Positions 46,595 to 55,837 of a stretch of 64,000 nt of DNA are shown here, piece by piece. Source of the DNA: Vibrio splendidus (lineage in GTDB: Bacteria > Pseudomonadota > Gammaproteobacteria > Enterobacterales > Vibrionaceae); contig NZ_MCUN01000018.1 in NCBI RefSeq assembly GCF_002873455.1, forward strand, positions 1-64,000. Direction: 5' to 3'. The notes under the pieces are model-generated. The model ran no database searches, had not been told where the DNA came from, and saw nothing but the letters and a program-made list of their open reading frames with translations. Position numbers and translations under genes: made by a program. Position 1 is the stretch's first letter, and every line of letters begins with the position of its first letter.

Positions 46595-47536
46595 TTAATC
46601 GTCTTTGGTAAAGTTGTCTTCGCTGAAGTGATCCAAATCGTAAGGCGTTTGTTGGTAAACGCAGTAGTTCAACCAGTTTGAGAATAACAAGTGGCCATGA
46701 CTACGCCAGCTTGCGACAGGCTTATTATCTGGATTGTTGTTCGGGTAGTAGTTGATTGGAATCACGGGTTCCATGCCTTCGCCTAAATCCCGAACGTACT
46801 CACCGTGTAATGTATGCGCATCGTATTCTGGATGACCCGTTACAAACACGTTTCGCTTATCTTTGGTTGCCGCCAGATATACGCCCGCCACATCAGAAGT
46901 CGCAAGAACATCAAGGTCGGTATGCTCGGCTAAGTATTCCTGAGAGAAATCAGCATAACGAGAGTGTGGTGCTAAGAAGGTATCGTCAAAGCCACGCAGA
47001 AGTGGGTGATAAGGGTGATGAATCTCGTGATTATAAACACCAGAAAGCTTCTCTTTACGAGTGCGCTTTGGCAAATCATACAGTAATTTCAAACCAGCCT
47101 GAGCCGCCCAACACACATACAAGGTTGAGGTCACGTGCTTGTTTGCCCATTCCATGATGGTTTTTAGGTGATCCCAGTAGATAACATCTTCAAATTGAAC
47201 CAAGCCAAGCGGTGCACCAGTAATGATCAATCCATCAAAGTTTCTCCCTTTGACCATTTCAAATTGGCGGTAGAAGTTATCAAGGTGTTCAGTCGGAGTG
47301 TTTTTGCTTGGTCGGTCATCAATGCGCAGCAGCTCTACATCGACTTGCAATGGGCTGTTCGATAGTAGGCGTAAGAATTGAGTTTCAGTTTCAATTTTCT
47401 TCGGCATTAGGTTGAGGATCAAGACTCGAAGTGGACGAATTTCCTGTGTCGATGCTCTTGATAACGGCATCACGAAGATGTTTTCTTCACGAAGAACATC
47501 AGATGCTGGCAATTGATCTGGAATGCGAATAGGCAA
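46595..47536 (-). CDS. metA: Homoserine O-succinyltransferase (MetA)
   Basis: MetA (313 aa) activates homoserine with succinyl- (or acetyl-) CoA, the first step of methionine synthesis. The catalytic Cys lies in [10 protein letters not shown] (about 142) and His/Glu in [11 protein letters not shown] (about 235-237). The opening [21 protein letters not shown] is typical. It is preceded by a MetJ operator and followed by a hairpin. Confidence 0.96.
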   Translation of the reverse strand: MPIRIPDQLPASDVLREENIFVMPLSRASTQEIRPLRVLILNLMPKKIETETQFLRLLSNSPLQVDVELLRIDDRPSKNTPTEHLDNFYRQFEMVKGRNFDGLIITGAPLGLVQFEDVIYWDHLKTIMEWANKHVTSTLYVCWAAQAGLKLLYDLPKRTRKEKLSGVYNHEIHHPYHPLLRGFDDTFLAPHSRYADFSQEYLAEHTDLDVLATSDVAGVYLAATKDKRNVFVTGHPEYDAHTLHGEYVRDLGEGMEPVIPINYYPNNNPDNKPVASWRSHGHLLFSNWLNYCVYQQTPYDLDHFSEDNFTKDD

Positions 47537-47553
47537 AGCTTTCTCCCTAAGCT

Positions 47554-47577
47554 AGATATGTAGACGTCTATACTTCT
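47554..47577. promoter_or_regulatory. MetJ operator in front of metA
   Basis: A perfect Met box AGACGTCT (47562-47569) is flanked on both sides by adjoining 8-mers AGATATGT (5 of 8) and ATACTTCT (6 of 8). MetJ binds such tandem boxes with S-adenosylmethionine, so metA should be repressed by methionine. It lies about 17 bases upstream of the start codon. Confidence 0.8.
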
Positions 47578-47809
47578 GAATCTATAGTAGTTTGATACGC
47601 TTGTCGATATACAAAGTGGATAGTTGTAAATTATTTGTGTTTTCTATCAGAAGTAATACCTAGCTTGCTAGCGACTGGTTGTTTGGGGTTCATACATTCG
47701 GGGTTTGGGTATTGATCGGTTCAAGTCTGTAGGATTGGTAGAGTTATCAGAGCACTTAGTTAGTATTTGAGATAAACTGGAGCTTTCGAATTAGCTTGTA
47801 AAGTGACAG

Positions 47810-48178
47810 ATGAAGTTAATACTCATTCGAGGGCTGCCTGGCTCGGGTAAATCAACAAAAGCAAAGACCTACGATGCATTACATGTCGAAGCGGATATGT
47901 ATTACGTGAATGAACAAGGTGAGTACTGTTTTGATCCTAGGCAATTGCAGCAAGCTCATGAGTGGTGTCAGAACACGGCTGAAAATGGCTTAAAGCAAGG
48001 GTTAGATGTTGTTGTTTCGAATACCTTTATTAAGCATTGGGAAATGAAGGCTTACCGCCAACTTGCACTCAAATACAAAGCGGATTTGGTTATCGAAGTG
48101 TGCCGAGAGCAATATGGCAGTATTCACGACATCGAACCGTCTGTGATTAAGCGTATGGCGAAAGACTGGCAAGAATAG
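47810..48178 (+). CDS. P-loop kinase-like protein (polynucleotide kinase/N4BP2 type)
   Basis: A 122-residue single-domain protein: Walker A GLPGSGKST at 8-16, then EADMYYV and VVVSNTFIKHWEMKAYRQLA. It resembles small AAA/zeta-toxin or polynucleotide-kinase-like proteins such as the N4BP2 group. Substrate is not known. It is followed 78 bases later by an unrelated DUF3859 gene. Confidence 0.82.
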   Translation: MKLILIRGLPGSGKSTKAKTYDALHVEADMYYVNEQGEYCFDPRQLQQAHEWCQNTAENGLKQGLDVVVSNTFIKHWEMKAYRQLALKYKADLVIEVCREQYGSIHDIEPSVIKRMAKDWQE

Positions 48179-48256
48179 CCTCGTACTTCCTCTGCTTGCG
48201 TGGCTGAATGGCAAATAGAATTAAATTAATAGAACAACTCCAAGGTAACGATTGAA

Positions 48257-48679
48257 ATGGCAAAGCGCTCTGTTGTGGTCGACATGACTTCTTATGGTAT
48301 CTATTCCACGTGGGATTCCAAATCTAAAGACCTTCCAAAAATCCAAGAGTTTACCACTACCGTTGATGCTGAAATCGATGTGGAATTTGGCTATATCTTG
48401 AATATCAAGAAAGCCAAAGGTGAAAAGATCCGCTACTGTATTTATCACCCGGATATCACCACAGACAAGGGCGAAGTGCTCGAACCGTTTGATGGTGAAG
48501 AGCACGTCGGTAATAACGACTGGGATTTCTACTTAGGTGACACTATCTGGGCACCTGTCTCGAACAAGCTAGGCAAGTGGCGTATGACCGTCGAGCTAAA
48601 AGGCAACATCATTGCTGACAAGACGTTCGACTTAGTGGGTAAAGATGAGAGTCAGTTTTGGAAGCGCAGGGGTTTTTAA
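48257..48679 (+). CDS. DUF3859 domain protein
   Basis: A 140-residue protein with the DUF3859 pattern SYGIYSTWDSKSKDLPKIQEF, FGYILNIKKAKGEKI, LGDTIWAPVSNKLGKWRMTVEL and KTFDLVGKD. It looks like a beta-sandwich. No function is known. Confidence 0.82.
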   Translation: MAKRSVVVDMTSYGIYSTWDSKSKDLPKIQEFTTTVDAEIDVEFGYILNIKKAKGEKIRYCIYHPDITTDKGEVLEPFDGEEHVGNNDWDFYLGDTIWAPVSNKLGKWRMTVELKGNIIADKTFDLVGKDESQFWKRRGF

Positions 48680-48708
48680 GCTTAATTTTTTAGCTAAACT
48701 CAGACAAC

Positions 48709-48750
48709 AAAAAAGCCGAGTCACAGATCATACGTGAACTCGGCTTTTTG
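48709..48750. terminator. Bidirectional terminator
   Basis: AAAAAAGCCGAGT and ACTCGGCTTTTTG form a stem over about 15 bases, with A/T tracts on both sides; it lies between the DUF3859 and M20 peptidase genes, which converge. Confidence 0.85.
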
Positions 48751-48834
48751 ACATTAACTAGATGGCATTTGCTATTTCATTAACGAGTAAGGTTGTCTAG
48801 TTAACAAATAAGACTGGCTAGTTAACCAGTATGA

Positions 48835-49941
48835 CTATTGCGTTACGTAAGTCACAACAAACTCAGTGATAGCGACCATGTCTTTCACTGCAATGTATTC
48901 TTCAGTGGTGTGAACTTTCGCCATACCCGTAGAAAGGTTAACCGTTGTTAGACCTTTCGCATTGAAGTTGTTCGCATCGCTACCGCCGCCAGTGCGTTTA
49001 GTATTTGCTGTTACGCCAAGCTTCTCAAACGCTGATTTGATAGAAAGAATATGCGGGTGATCGTCTGCAATCACGAATGCATCGTAAGCACGAGTAGATT
49101 CGATTTCTACTTCAGCGCCGAATTGTTTTGCACTCTCTTGGAATGTCGAAATCATGTGCTCAACCTGAGCTGTTAGCTTTTCGCCGTTTAGAGAACGTGC
49201 TTCAGCCACTACTTTGATCTCTGGCATTACGATGTTAGTCGCTTGACCGCCTTCAACAATACCGACGTTTGCCGTTGTTTCTTCGTCGATACGAAGTAGG
49301 TTCATCTTAGTGATAGCGTCTGCAGCAACTTGAATTGCGCTGATGCCTTCTTCTGGCGCTAAACCAGCGTGAGCAGGGCGACCTTTGATCTTCGCAACAA
49401 TTTTTTGCTGACCAGGTGCTGCATTTACGATAGTGCCGATCGGGCCGCCTGTATCTAGAACGATAGCGTGCTCAGACTGAATGTAAGACATATCGAAGTT
49501 CAAAGAGCCGAACAGACCGCCTTCTTCAAATACAGTAAACGCAATCTCGATAGTTTTGTGCTCTTGGCCTTCAGCTTTGATGCAACGAACCGCTTCCATG
49601 ATAGCTGCGATACCAGACTTATCGTCGCCACCTAGAATCGTGTTGCCTTTTGAACGGATGATACCGTCTTCAATGATTGGCTCAATGCCGATGCCTGGTG
49701 TTACTGTGTCCATGTGGCAGCTGAATACAGTGCTACCAGGAAGCGTACCGTCTAGACGAGCGTAGATGTTGAAACCGTTAGACACTTCTGTAGGGACAGC
49801 CAGTTTGTGAACTTCAAAACCCAGCTCACCGAGTTGCTCAGCCAACGCTTCAGCAATCGCTTTTTCGTTACGAGATTCACTATCAATTTTCACTAGATCG
49901 CAAAAATGTTCTACAAGACGTTGTTCATTAATTTGGGTCAT
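48835..49941 (-). CDS. M20-family aminopeptidase (PepT-like)
   Basis: A 368-residue two-zinc peptidase: FSCHMDTVTPG (His, Asp), GGDDKSG (bridging Asp), VFEEGG (general base Glu and ligand), dimerisation-domain HAGLAPEEG, and C-terminal GGSDANNF and KVHTTEEYI with the last His. It matches PepT-like tripeptidases. It starts in a gap of 261 bases ahead of a GGDEF gene. Confidence 0.9.
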   Translation of the reverse strand: MTQINEQRLVEHFCDLVKIDSESRNEKAIAEALAEQLGELGFEVHKLAVPTEVSNGFNIYARLDGTLPGSTVFSCHMDTVTPGIGIEPIIEDGIIRSKGNTILGGDDKSGIAAIMEAVRCIKAEGQEHKTIEIAFTVFEEGGLFGSLNFDMSYIQSEHAIVLDTGGPIGTIVNAAPGQQKIVAKIKGRPAHAGLAPEEGISAIQVAADAITKMNLLRIDEETTANVGIVEGGQATNIVMPEIKVVAEARSLNGEKLTAQVEHMISTFQESAKQFGAEVEIESTRAYDAFVIADDHPHILSIKSAFEKLGVTANTKRTGGGSDANNFNAKGLTTVNLSTGMAKVHTTEEYIAVKDMVAITEFVVTYVTQ

Positions 49942-50202
49942 TGTTAATTCTCATTATGCTTCCGCTCGTTCTATAGAAGCTGCGGAGGTAGGAACAGGAA
50001 AATTACTATAACGCCTTTTTGTAGGATGATTGTCTGAGTTAAATCAAGAAAGTTGCCTGATTATTCTAATTAATTAGAAAAATCCAACTAAGATCCAGCG
50101 GTGCACAGGATTTTAATCTGCATATCTGTCGGGTATAATGTTTAACCGCTTTGAAAAAAAACGTCGATGAAATTGTAATGCAATCAATAATGGCACTGAT
50201 AA

Positions 50203-52167
50203 ATGAATAGAAACAATGTGTTAGGTTCATTCCTTTTGGTGCTGCTGATGAGTGTTGTGCTGGGATTGTATTTGCTTTATCCAACTTATGACGACGATTT
50301 AAAGCACATTCGCCCTGAAAATCCGAGTGTTTATAGTCCAGAGAAAGAGTTATTGCTCTCTCAATATGGATCTGCGTTGATTGATATTCTCGATGTATCT
50401 CGTGGTGATCCTAATTTAGCCTCTCAACAACTCGATGCTCTGCAAGCCAACTTCCCAAATCAAGATAAAGCCATCTATCGTGCCTATGAATTGATGATTT
50501 TGTCGAACCTCGCGCAACACAAGCTAGATAGCAAAGCGGTTTCAAGATACGTCAGACAGATTAAAACGCTCGCGCAACACGAACATATGGGGTGGCTTAA
50601 GGCTCAATCACTAGTTGAATTAGCGATAGAATACATCAGTAAGGGTGAGTTAGCGGAATCTGAAATCCAAATTCGAGCGGCGATAGATATAGCAGAATCG
50701 CTCCACTATGAAGAGTTGTTAATTAAGGCCTATAACACGGCAGGTGTCATTAATAACATCCGTAATGATTTTCCTGAAGCTCAATACTTTTTCCATAAAG
50801 GCCTAGACCTTGGCAAGAAGTACCCTCAACACATCTACAACAGTAAGATAGTGTCAAACATGGCACTGCTTTATATCTATTTGGAAGACTGGCCTAAAGC
50901 GCTCAAGTTGATGAAAAAAGCCAAAAAACTCTATTACAAGAGTGGACTACTCGAAGCTTCGACCATAGGTGTGCTGCATGTGAATGAGTCTTTTGCTTTT
51001 CTGCGCAGTGGTGACTTGGTTAAAGGCCGAGAAGCATATCAAAGTGCGGCTAAGCTCAATGGCGATAATGTGAGCGAGCGATACAAAATCATCTTGTTGA
51101 AAGCAGAGAGTGACGTGTTGTTGGCAGAAAGAAACTTTGAGTCAGCAAGGCAAGTCGCGAACTTGTGTCTTAGATATCCGGGAGTGGACAAATACACACT
51201 TCAAATGGGCCAGTGTTACTTAAACAGAGCCTTGGCAAACATTGGTTTGAACCGAGATAATTTTGTCTTTGCTGATCTTAAGCGATCATCTGCAATGTTC
51301 GACGTTGTGGGTACTCGCAGTTGGAAAGTCCTTGGTCTAAGAACACTTGCAGAATATTACGACTCGAGAGGCGACAGCGAGAATGCACTTCGCTACTTTA
51401 AGCTCTACTACAAAGGTAACAAAGCGCTGTTGTTTGATAAACGCCAAAGCGATATCTTTTTACTAGAGCAAGATTTCGCCACGGCATCATTAGCCCAAGA
51501 AAATGAACTGCTTAATGCAGAAAAAGAACTTGGGGAGTTGACATTAGACAAGCAGCAGTTACGAAATCGAATTGTTGTCGCGTTGGGTATCATGGTGATG
51601 ATCAGCGCCGCATTATTGTTGATAAGGCTTAGCTCGATACAAAGGAAAAATAAAGCGCTGGTCACTCAATCTACAACGTGTGCGCTAACGGGTTTATACA
51701 ACCGACGCTATCTAGAGCAGTTGTTAACTCAGCCAATACCATTTAACAATTCACAGTTTGGAATCAGTCTAGTTATTCTAGATCTTGACCACTTTAAGCG
51801 CGTTAATGACACCTTTGGACATGATATTGGTGACGAGGTTTTAGTGGAAGTCGCAAGGCGAGTAAAGCAACATTTATCGCCTAATGATGTAGTGGCTCGC
51901 TGGGGTGGTGAAGAGTTTGTCCTCTTGCTATCTGGATCCGTCGATCCTGAACAACAATTGAACGCGATTCGTTTAGGCATTGCTGAAACGCCAATTGATA
52001 CGCACTCCAGCTCTTTAGACCTCACCACATCGATAGGGGCGTCGATTGGTATTGCTCAAGAGCAACTCAATCAAGATACCTATAAGAAGTACCTCAAATC
52101 GGCTGATGATGCGTTATATCAAGCGAAAGAGTCGGGTAGGAATCAAGTAATCATCGCTGAAAGTTAA
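50203..52167 (+). CDS. TPR-containing membrane diguanylate cyclase
   Basis: A 654-residue protein with an N-terminal membrane anchor (NNVLGSFLLVLLMSVVLGLYLLY), about 350 residues of TPR-like helices (ESEIQIRAAIDIAESLHYE, EAQYFFHKGLDLGKK), a coiled-coil, a second membrane helix (about 450-472, VALGIMVMISAALLLI) and a GGDEF domain. GGEEF lies at 568-572 and the substrate-binding TGLYNRRYLEQL segment is intact, so it is an active cyclase in form. No RxxD inhibition site precedes the motif. The sensor portion is periplasmic. Confidence 0.93.
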   Translation: MNRNNVLGSFLLVLLMSVVLGLYLLYPTYDDDLKHIRPENPSVYSPEKELLLSQYGSALIDILDVSRGDPNLASQQLDALQANFPNQDKAIYRAYELMILSNLAQHKLDSKAVSRYVRQIKTLAQHEHMGWLKAQSLVELAIEYISKGELAESEIQIRAAIDIAESLHYEELLIKAYNTAGVINNIRNDFPEAQYFFHKGLDLGKKYPQHIYNSKIVSNMALLYIYLEDWPKALKLMKKAKKLYYKSGLLEASTIGVLHVNESFAFLRSGDLVKGREAYQSAAKLNGDNVSERYKIILLKAESDVLLAERNFESARQVANLCLRYPGVDKYTLQMGQCYLNRALANIGLNRDNFVFADLKRSSAMFDVVGTRSWKVLGLRTLAEYYDSRGDSENALRYFKLYYKGNKALLFDKRQSDIFLLEQDFATASLAQENELLNAEKELGELTLDKQQLRNRIVVALGIMVMISAALLLIRLSSIQRKNKALVTQSTTCALTGLYNRRYLEQLLTQPIPFNNSQFGISLVILDLDHFKRVNDTFGHDIGDEVLVEVARRVKQHLSPNDVVARWGGEEFVLLLSGSVDPEQQLNAIRLGIAETPIDTHSSSLDLTTSIGASIGIAQEQLNQDTYKKYLKSADDALYQAKESGRNQVIIAES

Positions 52168-52184
52168 TCGATAATCAGGAAACA

Positions 52185-52222
52185 AAAAGCCATTCTGATC
52201 TTCGTGAGATAAGAATGGCTTC
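52185..52222. terminator. Terminator, best on the minus strand
   Basis: AAAAGCCATTCT and AGAATGGCTT pair over a 15-base loop; the minus strand continues into TTTTTGTTT, so it serves the small gene at 52322-52507 as well as the GGDEF gene. Confidence 0.7.
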
Positions 52223-52321
52223 TGGAATACACTGAGATCGCTAATATCAAAGTTTGTGTTAAAAGTTGGCGTTTACTTAGCGATATGTCGAGTTTATCTA
52301 TATCAGCATTATCTGTATGAG

Positions 52322-52507
52322 TTATTTAGCGACGTCTTGTAGCATTTCAACCAGTTCGCCTTCTGTAGAAGGTTCTCTCGTTAGCTCAATTACCGCGGAA
52401 GCGCCGCCTTTTAACATATAAGCTCGAGTTCCGCAGTGGTCATAGTGGAACCATTTACCGTCTACACATACGTCGGTATAACATCTTGGGTCTTGTTTGA
52501 GTTCCAT
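52322..52507 (-). CDS. Small hypothetical protein (61 aa)
   Basis: AAGGAAATTG precedes the ATG. The product begins MELKQDPRCYTDVCVDG and has three cysteines (C9, C14 and C25, the last in HYDHCGTRA), then an acidic tail. It may bind a metal. It looks like a conserved Vibrio orphan; no function is assigned. Confidence 0.6.
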   Translation of the reverse strand: MELKQDPRCYTDVCVDGKWFHYDHCGTRAYMLKGGASAVIELTREPSTEGELVEMLQDVAK

Positions 52508-52780
52508 ATCAATTTCCTTATTAACATTTGCCTAACGTTTTTCAGACTAGTTGATCACAAACTGGTGCAAATTGATCTGCGTCAAGTTAGGGGCTGAATA
52601 CTAACCAAATACTCAAATAAGAGAGCTATGTCGGTTATCCAAAAGCGTTAATCAAGCAGTTAGTAAACCATTCCAAAGGAAAGGTCGTGATTCGAGTTAA
52701 CAACTGATTCTCTTTTTCTTGCCACATGATGCTTTTCTACTTACGCTACAATCACTTTTATTTCCCTACTTGCGTGGAAC

Positions 52781-53449
52781 ATGACTAATATTTTTATCGT
52801 TGTAGTGGTGCTTGTTGTCTTCTTTTACTTCATTCAGAAGTACGTATTTAAACATGACGACACAAAAGACCACGCTTATCAGAAGAAAGGGGCGTTGATG
52901 TCGACGCAACAGGCGACATTCTACAACGCGCTCAAATCCGCTGTAGGTAACCATGGTGAAGTGTTTGCTAAAGTCAGCATGTCGAACGTTCTTGTTCCTG
53001 CTAAGGCGAACAATAAGAAGAATTGGTTTATCGCCAACAACAAGATCTCACGTAGCTACTTTGATTTTGTCGTCTGCGACCCGCGAACGTTAGAGCCCCG
53101 CGTGATCATTGAACTTGATAACGGCAAAGAGCTCAACAAGGGAAAGGCCGAGCGAGAAAAGCTACTGATTCACGTTTGTAAATCGGCAGGCTTACCATTG
53201 ATTGGTGCATCAATTAAACACAGCTACCAAGTGAGCCGTTTGAAGAGGTTACTGGCAGCACACATTGATTTAATCGAGCCATCAAAAGAAGTTCGATTCT
53301 GTAAGAAGTGTGGCAGCCCGATGATCATCAAATTGGCGAGCCAAGGCGATTACAAAGGCCGACGATTCTTCACTTGTAGCCGTCAGCCAAACTGTACGTA
53401 TACAGAGAACTACAATGTTGTGTTCGATGTGGATGAAGATTCTAACTAA
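52781..53449 (+). CDS. DUF2726 nuclease-like protein with topoisomerase-type zinc finger
   Basis: A 222-residue protein with a membrane anchor (NIFIVVVVLVVFFYFIQKYVF), a DUF2726 domain at about 45-160 (FYNALKSAVGNHGEVFAKVSMSNVL, SRSYFDFVVCDPRTLEPRVIIELDNGKE) that looks like the PD-(D/E)xK nuclease fold, and a C-terminal zinc finger with four cysteines (FCKKCGSPM, FTCSRQPNCTY). Such proteins are widespread in gammaproteobacteria and uncharacterised. Confidence 0.88.
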   Translation: MTNIFIVVVVLVVFFYFIQKYVFKHDDTKDHAYQKKGALMSTQQATFYNALKSAVGNHGEVFAKVSMSNVLVPAKANNKKNWFIANNKISRSYFDFVVCDPRTLEPRVIIELDNGKELNKGKAEREKLLIHVCKSAGLPLIGASIKHSYQVSRLKRLLAAHIDLIEPSKEVRFCKKCGSPMIIKLASQGDYKGRRFFTCSRQPNCTYTENYNVVFDVDEDSN

Positions 53450-53635
53450 TATCCTTGATTAAAATGTTCAATAGGGAGTAAGAGGGAATAAAAAACACGC
53501 AACATGGTGAGGTTCGTAATGATTGGGGTGAAGACAAAATGTGATCTACTTCAAGCCATTGATCTGCTTTGTGTTTAAAATTTATTCTGATTGTTGTTTT
53601 TAAAAGCAAACGATCGGTTTTGTGCAAATTTATCC

Positions 53636-53664
53636 TTGCACGCTACCCATTCACTCGTTATTAT
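53636..53664 (+). promoter_or_regulatory. Sigma-70-type promoter of tRNA-Val
   Basis: TTGCAC and TATTAT are spaced by 17 bases, ending 59 bases before the mature 5' end of the tRNA. Good agreement with consensus. Confidence 0.65.
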
Positions 53665-53723
53665 CCATCTCGTTCTGAAGCGTTAGCCACTTAGTAAAGC
53701 GGCTAGTTAAGTTTCAAAGCATT

Positions 53724-53800
53724 GCCCGCTTAGCTCAGTTGGTTAGAGTACTTGCATGACATGCAAGGTGTCACTGGTTCGAGTCCAGTAGCGGGCACCA
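53724..53800 (+). tRNA. tRNA-Val (anticodon GAC)
   Basis: The 77-base gene has 7-base acceptor arms GCCCGCT/AGCGGGC, D-arm AGCTCAGTTGGTTAGAG, anticodon stem CTTGC/GCAAG around the loop ATGACAT with anticodon GAC, the T-arm with GGTTCGAGTCC and an encoded CCA. It is followed by a terminator and then by the helicase/RM block, so it is a natural candidate integration site. No copy of its 3' end was seen in the window. Confidence 0.95.
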
Positions 53801-53822
53801 AATTCGTTCTTTATGAATAAGC

Positions 53823-53851
53823 AAAAAAGCCCACCTAGTGTGGGCTTTTTT
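53823..53851 (+). terminator. Terminator after tRNA-Val
   Basis: AAAAGCCCAC and GTGGGCTTTT around 5 bases, followed by TTG. Confidence 0.85.
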
Positions 53852-54106
53852 GTGTCTGAAATTCCTCGCTTTATCAAGCTCTTAGTCATCTTTTGGCTTC
53901 AAGAGATCCCTTAGCACGTAGTAAAATCCACCATTATCCCATGAAATATAGTTAATTTAAGTGGCGATCTATGTCTAGTAAGAGATGTAATTAACAGTTT
54001 AGTGAATGTGTAGTTGACGTGATGACCGTTCAAAAAATAAGGTTGGGTTATTCGTATTGATGAATATTCTCATTTTTGAGTACAAATTCACGTTGGTAAG
54101 CTAGGT
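53852..54106. other. Intergenic start of the accessory block
   Basis: No integrase gene and no tRNA-end repeat are present. On the minus strand at 53882-53956 a 24-codon stretch without a start ends at a stop and reads WDNGGFYYVLRDLLKPKDD, which looks like the tail of a lost gene. The rest holds the promoter region of the helicase pair. Confidence 0.4.
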
Positions 54107-55837
54107 ATGGAACTCACTCCGGTATTAAAAGAACTACAAGCTTTTGTGTACGCAGAACATGAAGCTAGCATGGAAAACCTTCTAGAAACTTGGAAGAAAC
54201 CTTTAGAAGAAAAACTATTAAAAGGCGAAACTCAACGAATAGAGTCAGTAAGGTGTTCCGGGTCTAATCATCTCGAAGTCGTATTAGGTGATAACGAATC
54301 ACGCTTTAGAGAAGGCGACATGATTTGTTTGCATCTTGGCGACCCAAGTAACCATAAGGTATTTGACCAAGTAGCGATTGAAGCTGAAAACGATGGAGAG
54401 TGGTTGCTCAAAGTCAAAGTAGATCAAAGCTTACTTCCACAACTAAGTGAAGGCTGTTATGCCGACCCTGCAGGCATGGACTTAAAACCGTTTTATGATA
54501 AAGCTTTGGCTGATGTAGCAACATCGAAAGTCGGCAGAGACGTATTGCTGCCCATGCTTTCCGGACATTTGAATACGGAAACGATTTATGACGAAGATTT
54601 TGATGACGCTGCGGATTATGCAGAATCTCGAGGGTTAAATGAAAAACAGAGTGAAGCTGTTGGGATTGGTGTCGCATCCAAATACTTAGCGTGTATTCAA
54701 GGTCCTCCCGGAACGGGTAAAACAAAAGTTATTAGTATTATCGCCAAGCTTCTTGTAGAGGCAGGGCAGAGAGTTTTCATGACTTCTCATACCCACATGG
54801 CGATCAATAATGCGCTCAACAAAATTGTAGAGGAAGGGGTTCCTGTTGCAAAAATTTGCGCGAGTGGTGGTAAGAAATCATTGAGTGATAAGGTTCAGCA
54901 TTTTGAATACGCATCAAAATGGCAAGATATACCGGACACTGGGTATGTGATTGGTGCGACACCTTTTGCTACCTGTAGTGAGCGACTTGAAAGCTTTACA
55001 TTTGATACCATCATTTTTGACGAAGCCAGCCAAATTACCGTTCCATTGGCGTTAATGGCAATGAGAAAAGGGTGTCGATTTGTATTCGTTGGAGATCATA
55101 AGCAGCTTCCTCCTGTGATACTTTCTCAATCCGTTCTTGAGGACAGTTCGGCTTTCTCTAAGATGATTCTTGGCAATGAAAAGGTTTCGGTCTTGTTAAG
55201 CCAAACTTATCGGATGTCTCCAGCCCTAACTGAATGGCCTAGTAACTGTTATTACAAGGGCGAATTAGAATCGAAAAGACAACCAACGCTGTCATCATTT
55301 TCTTTACCTAAAAAACCTTACAAGTATTCCGACGTCCTCTCTAGCGATCGACCTTCTGTATTTATCAAAACTCCAGGGGTCAATGCCCGAAGTGTAAATA
55401 GAAAAGAAGCGGCGTTAGTGGCCGATTTGATAACCGCGGCTGTTGAAGCGGGTCTATCTGCTGAAGAGATAGGTGTCGTTACACCGTTCCGGGGTCATGC
55501 CAAAGCTTTAAAGTCTTGCCTTCAGGATAAGTTGGGGATATTTGGATCAAAATTAGTGGTAACGGATACCGTTGAAAGGATGCAAGGCCAAGAGCGGGAA
55601 ATGATTATAGTTTCATTCTGCTCCTCAGATCCGCAATACATTAGCGCTATCGCTGAATTCTTTTTCCAAGCGGAACGTCTCAATGTCGCCATTACTAGAC
55701 CCCAGACTAAGTTGGTGATTGTAGGTCCCGAAATCCCAGAAGGCATGCTGCAACAGGTGGAGGATCCTAAGGTGCGACAAAACATTAAAGATTATAAATC
55801 TCTGGTTCGTCACTGTTATAAGGTGGAAGTAGATTAA
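54107..55837 (+). CDS. Upf1/IGHMBP2-like superfamily 1 helicase
   Basis: The 576-residue protein has an N-terminal beta-barrel-like region at about 40-110 (resembling the IGHMBP2/Upf1 1B domain) and a superfamily 1 helicase core. Motif I is GPPGTGKT (199-206), motif II DEASQ (305-309), motif III GDHKQLPPV, then LSQTYRMSP, GVVTPFRGH and ERMQGQEREMIIVSFCSS (motif V), LNVAITRPQTKLVIVG (VI). These are Dna2/Upf1-type 5'-to-3' DNA or RNA helicases. No nuclease domain is seen. Its stop overlaps the start of the next gene. First gene after tRNA-Val, in front of a type I RM operon, so a role in phage defence is likely but not proven. Confidence 0.85.
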   Translation: MELTPVLKELQAFVYAEHEASMENLLETWKKPLEEKLLKGETQRIESVRCSGSNHLEVVLGDNESRFREGDMICLHLGDPSNHKVFDQVAIEAENDGEWLLKVKVDQSLLPQLSEGCYADPAGMDLKPFYDKALADVATSKVGRDVLLPMLSGHLNTETIYDEDFDDAADYAESRGLNEKQSEAVGIGVASKYLACIQGPPGTGKTKVISIIAKLLVEAGQRVFMTSHTHMAINNALNKIVEEGVPVAKICASGGKKSLSDKVQHFEYASKWQDIPDTGYVIGATPFATCSERLESFTFDTIIFDEASQITVPLALMAMRKGCRFVFVGDHKQLPPVILSQSVLEDSSAFSKMILGNEKVSVLLSQTYRMSPALTEWPSNCYYKGELESKRQPTLSSFSLPKKPYKYSDVLSSDRPSVFIKTPGVNARSVNRKEAALVADLITAAVEAGLSAEEIGVVTPFRGHAKALKSCLQDKLGIFGSKLVVTDTVERMQGQEREMIIVSFCSSDPQYISAIAEFFFQAERLNVAITRPQTKLVIVGPEIPEGMLQQVEDPKVRQNIKDYKSLVRHCYKVEVD

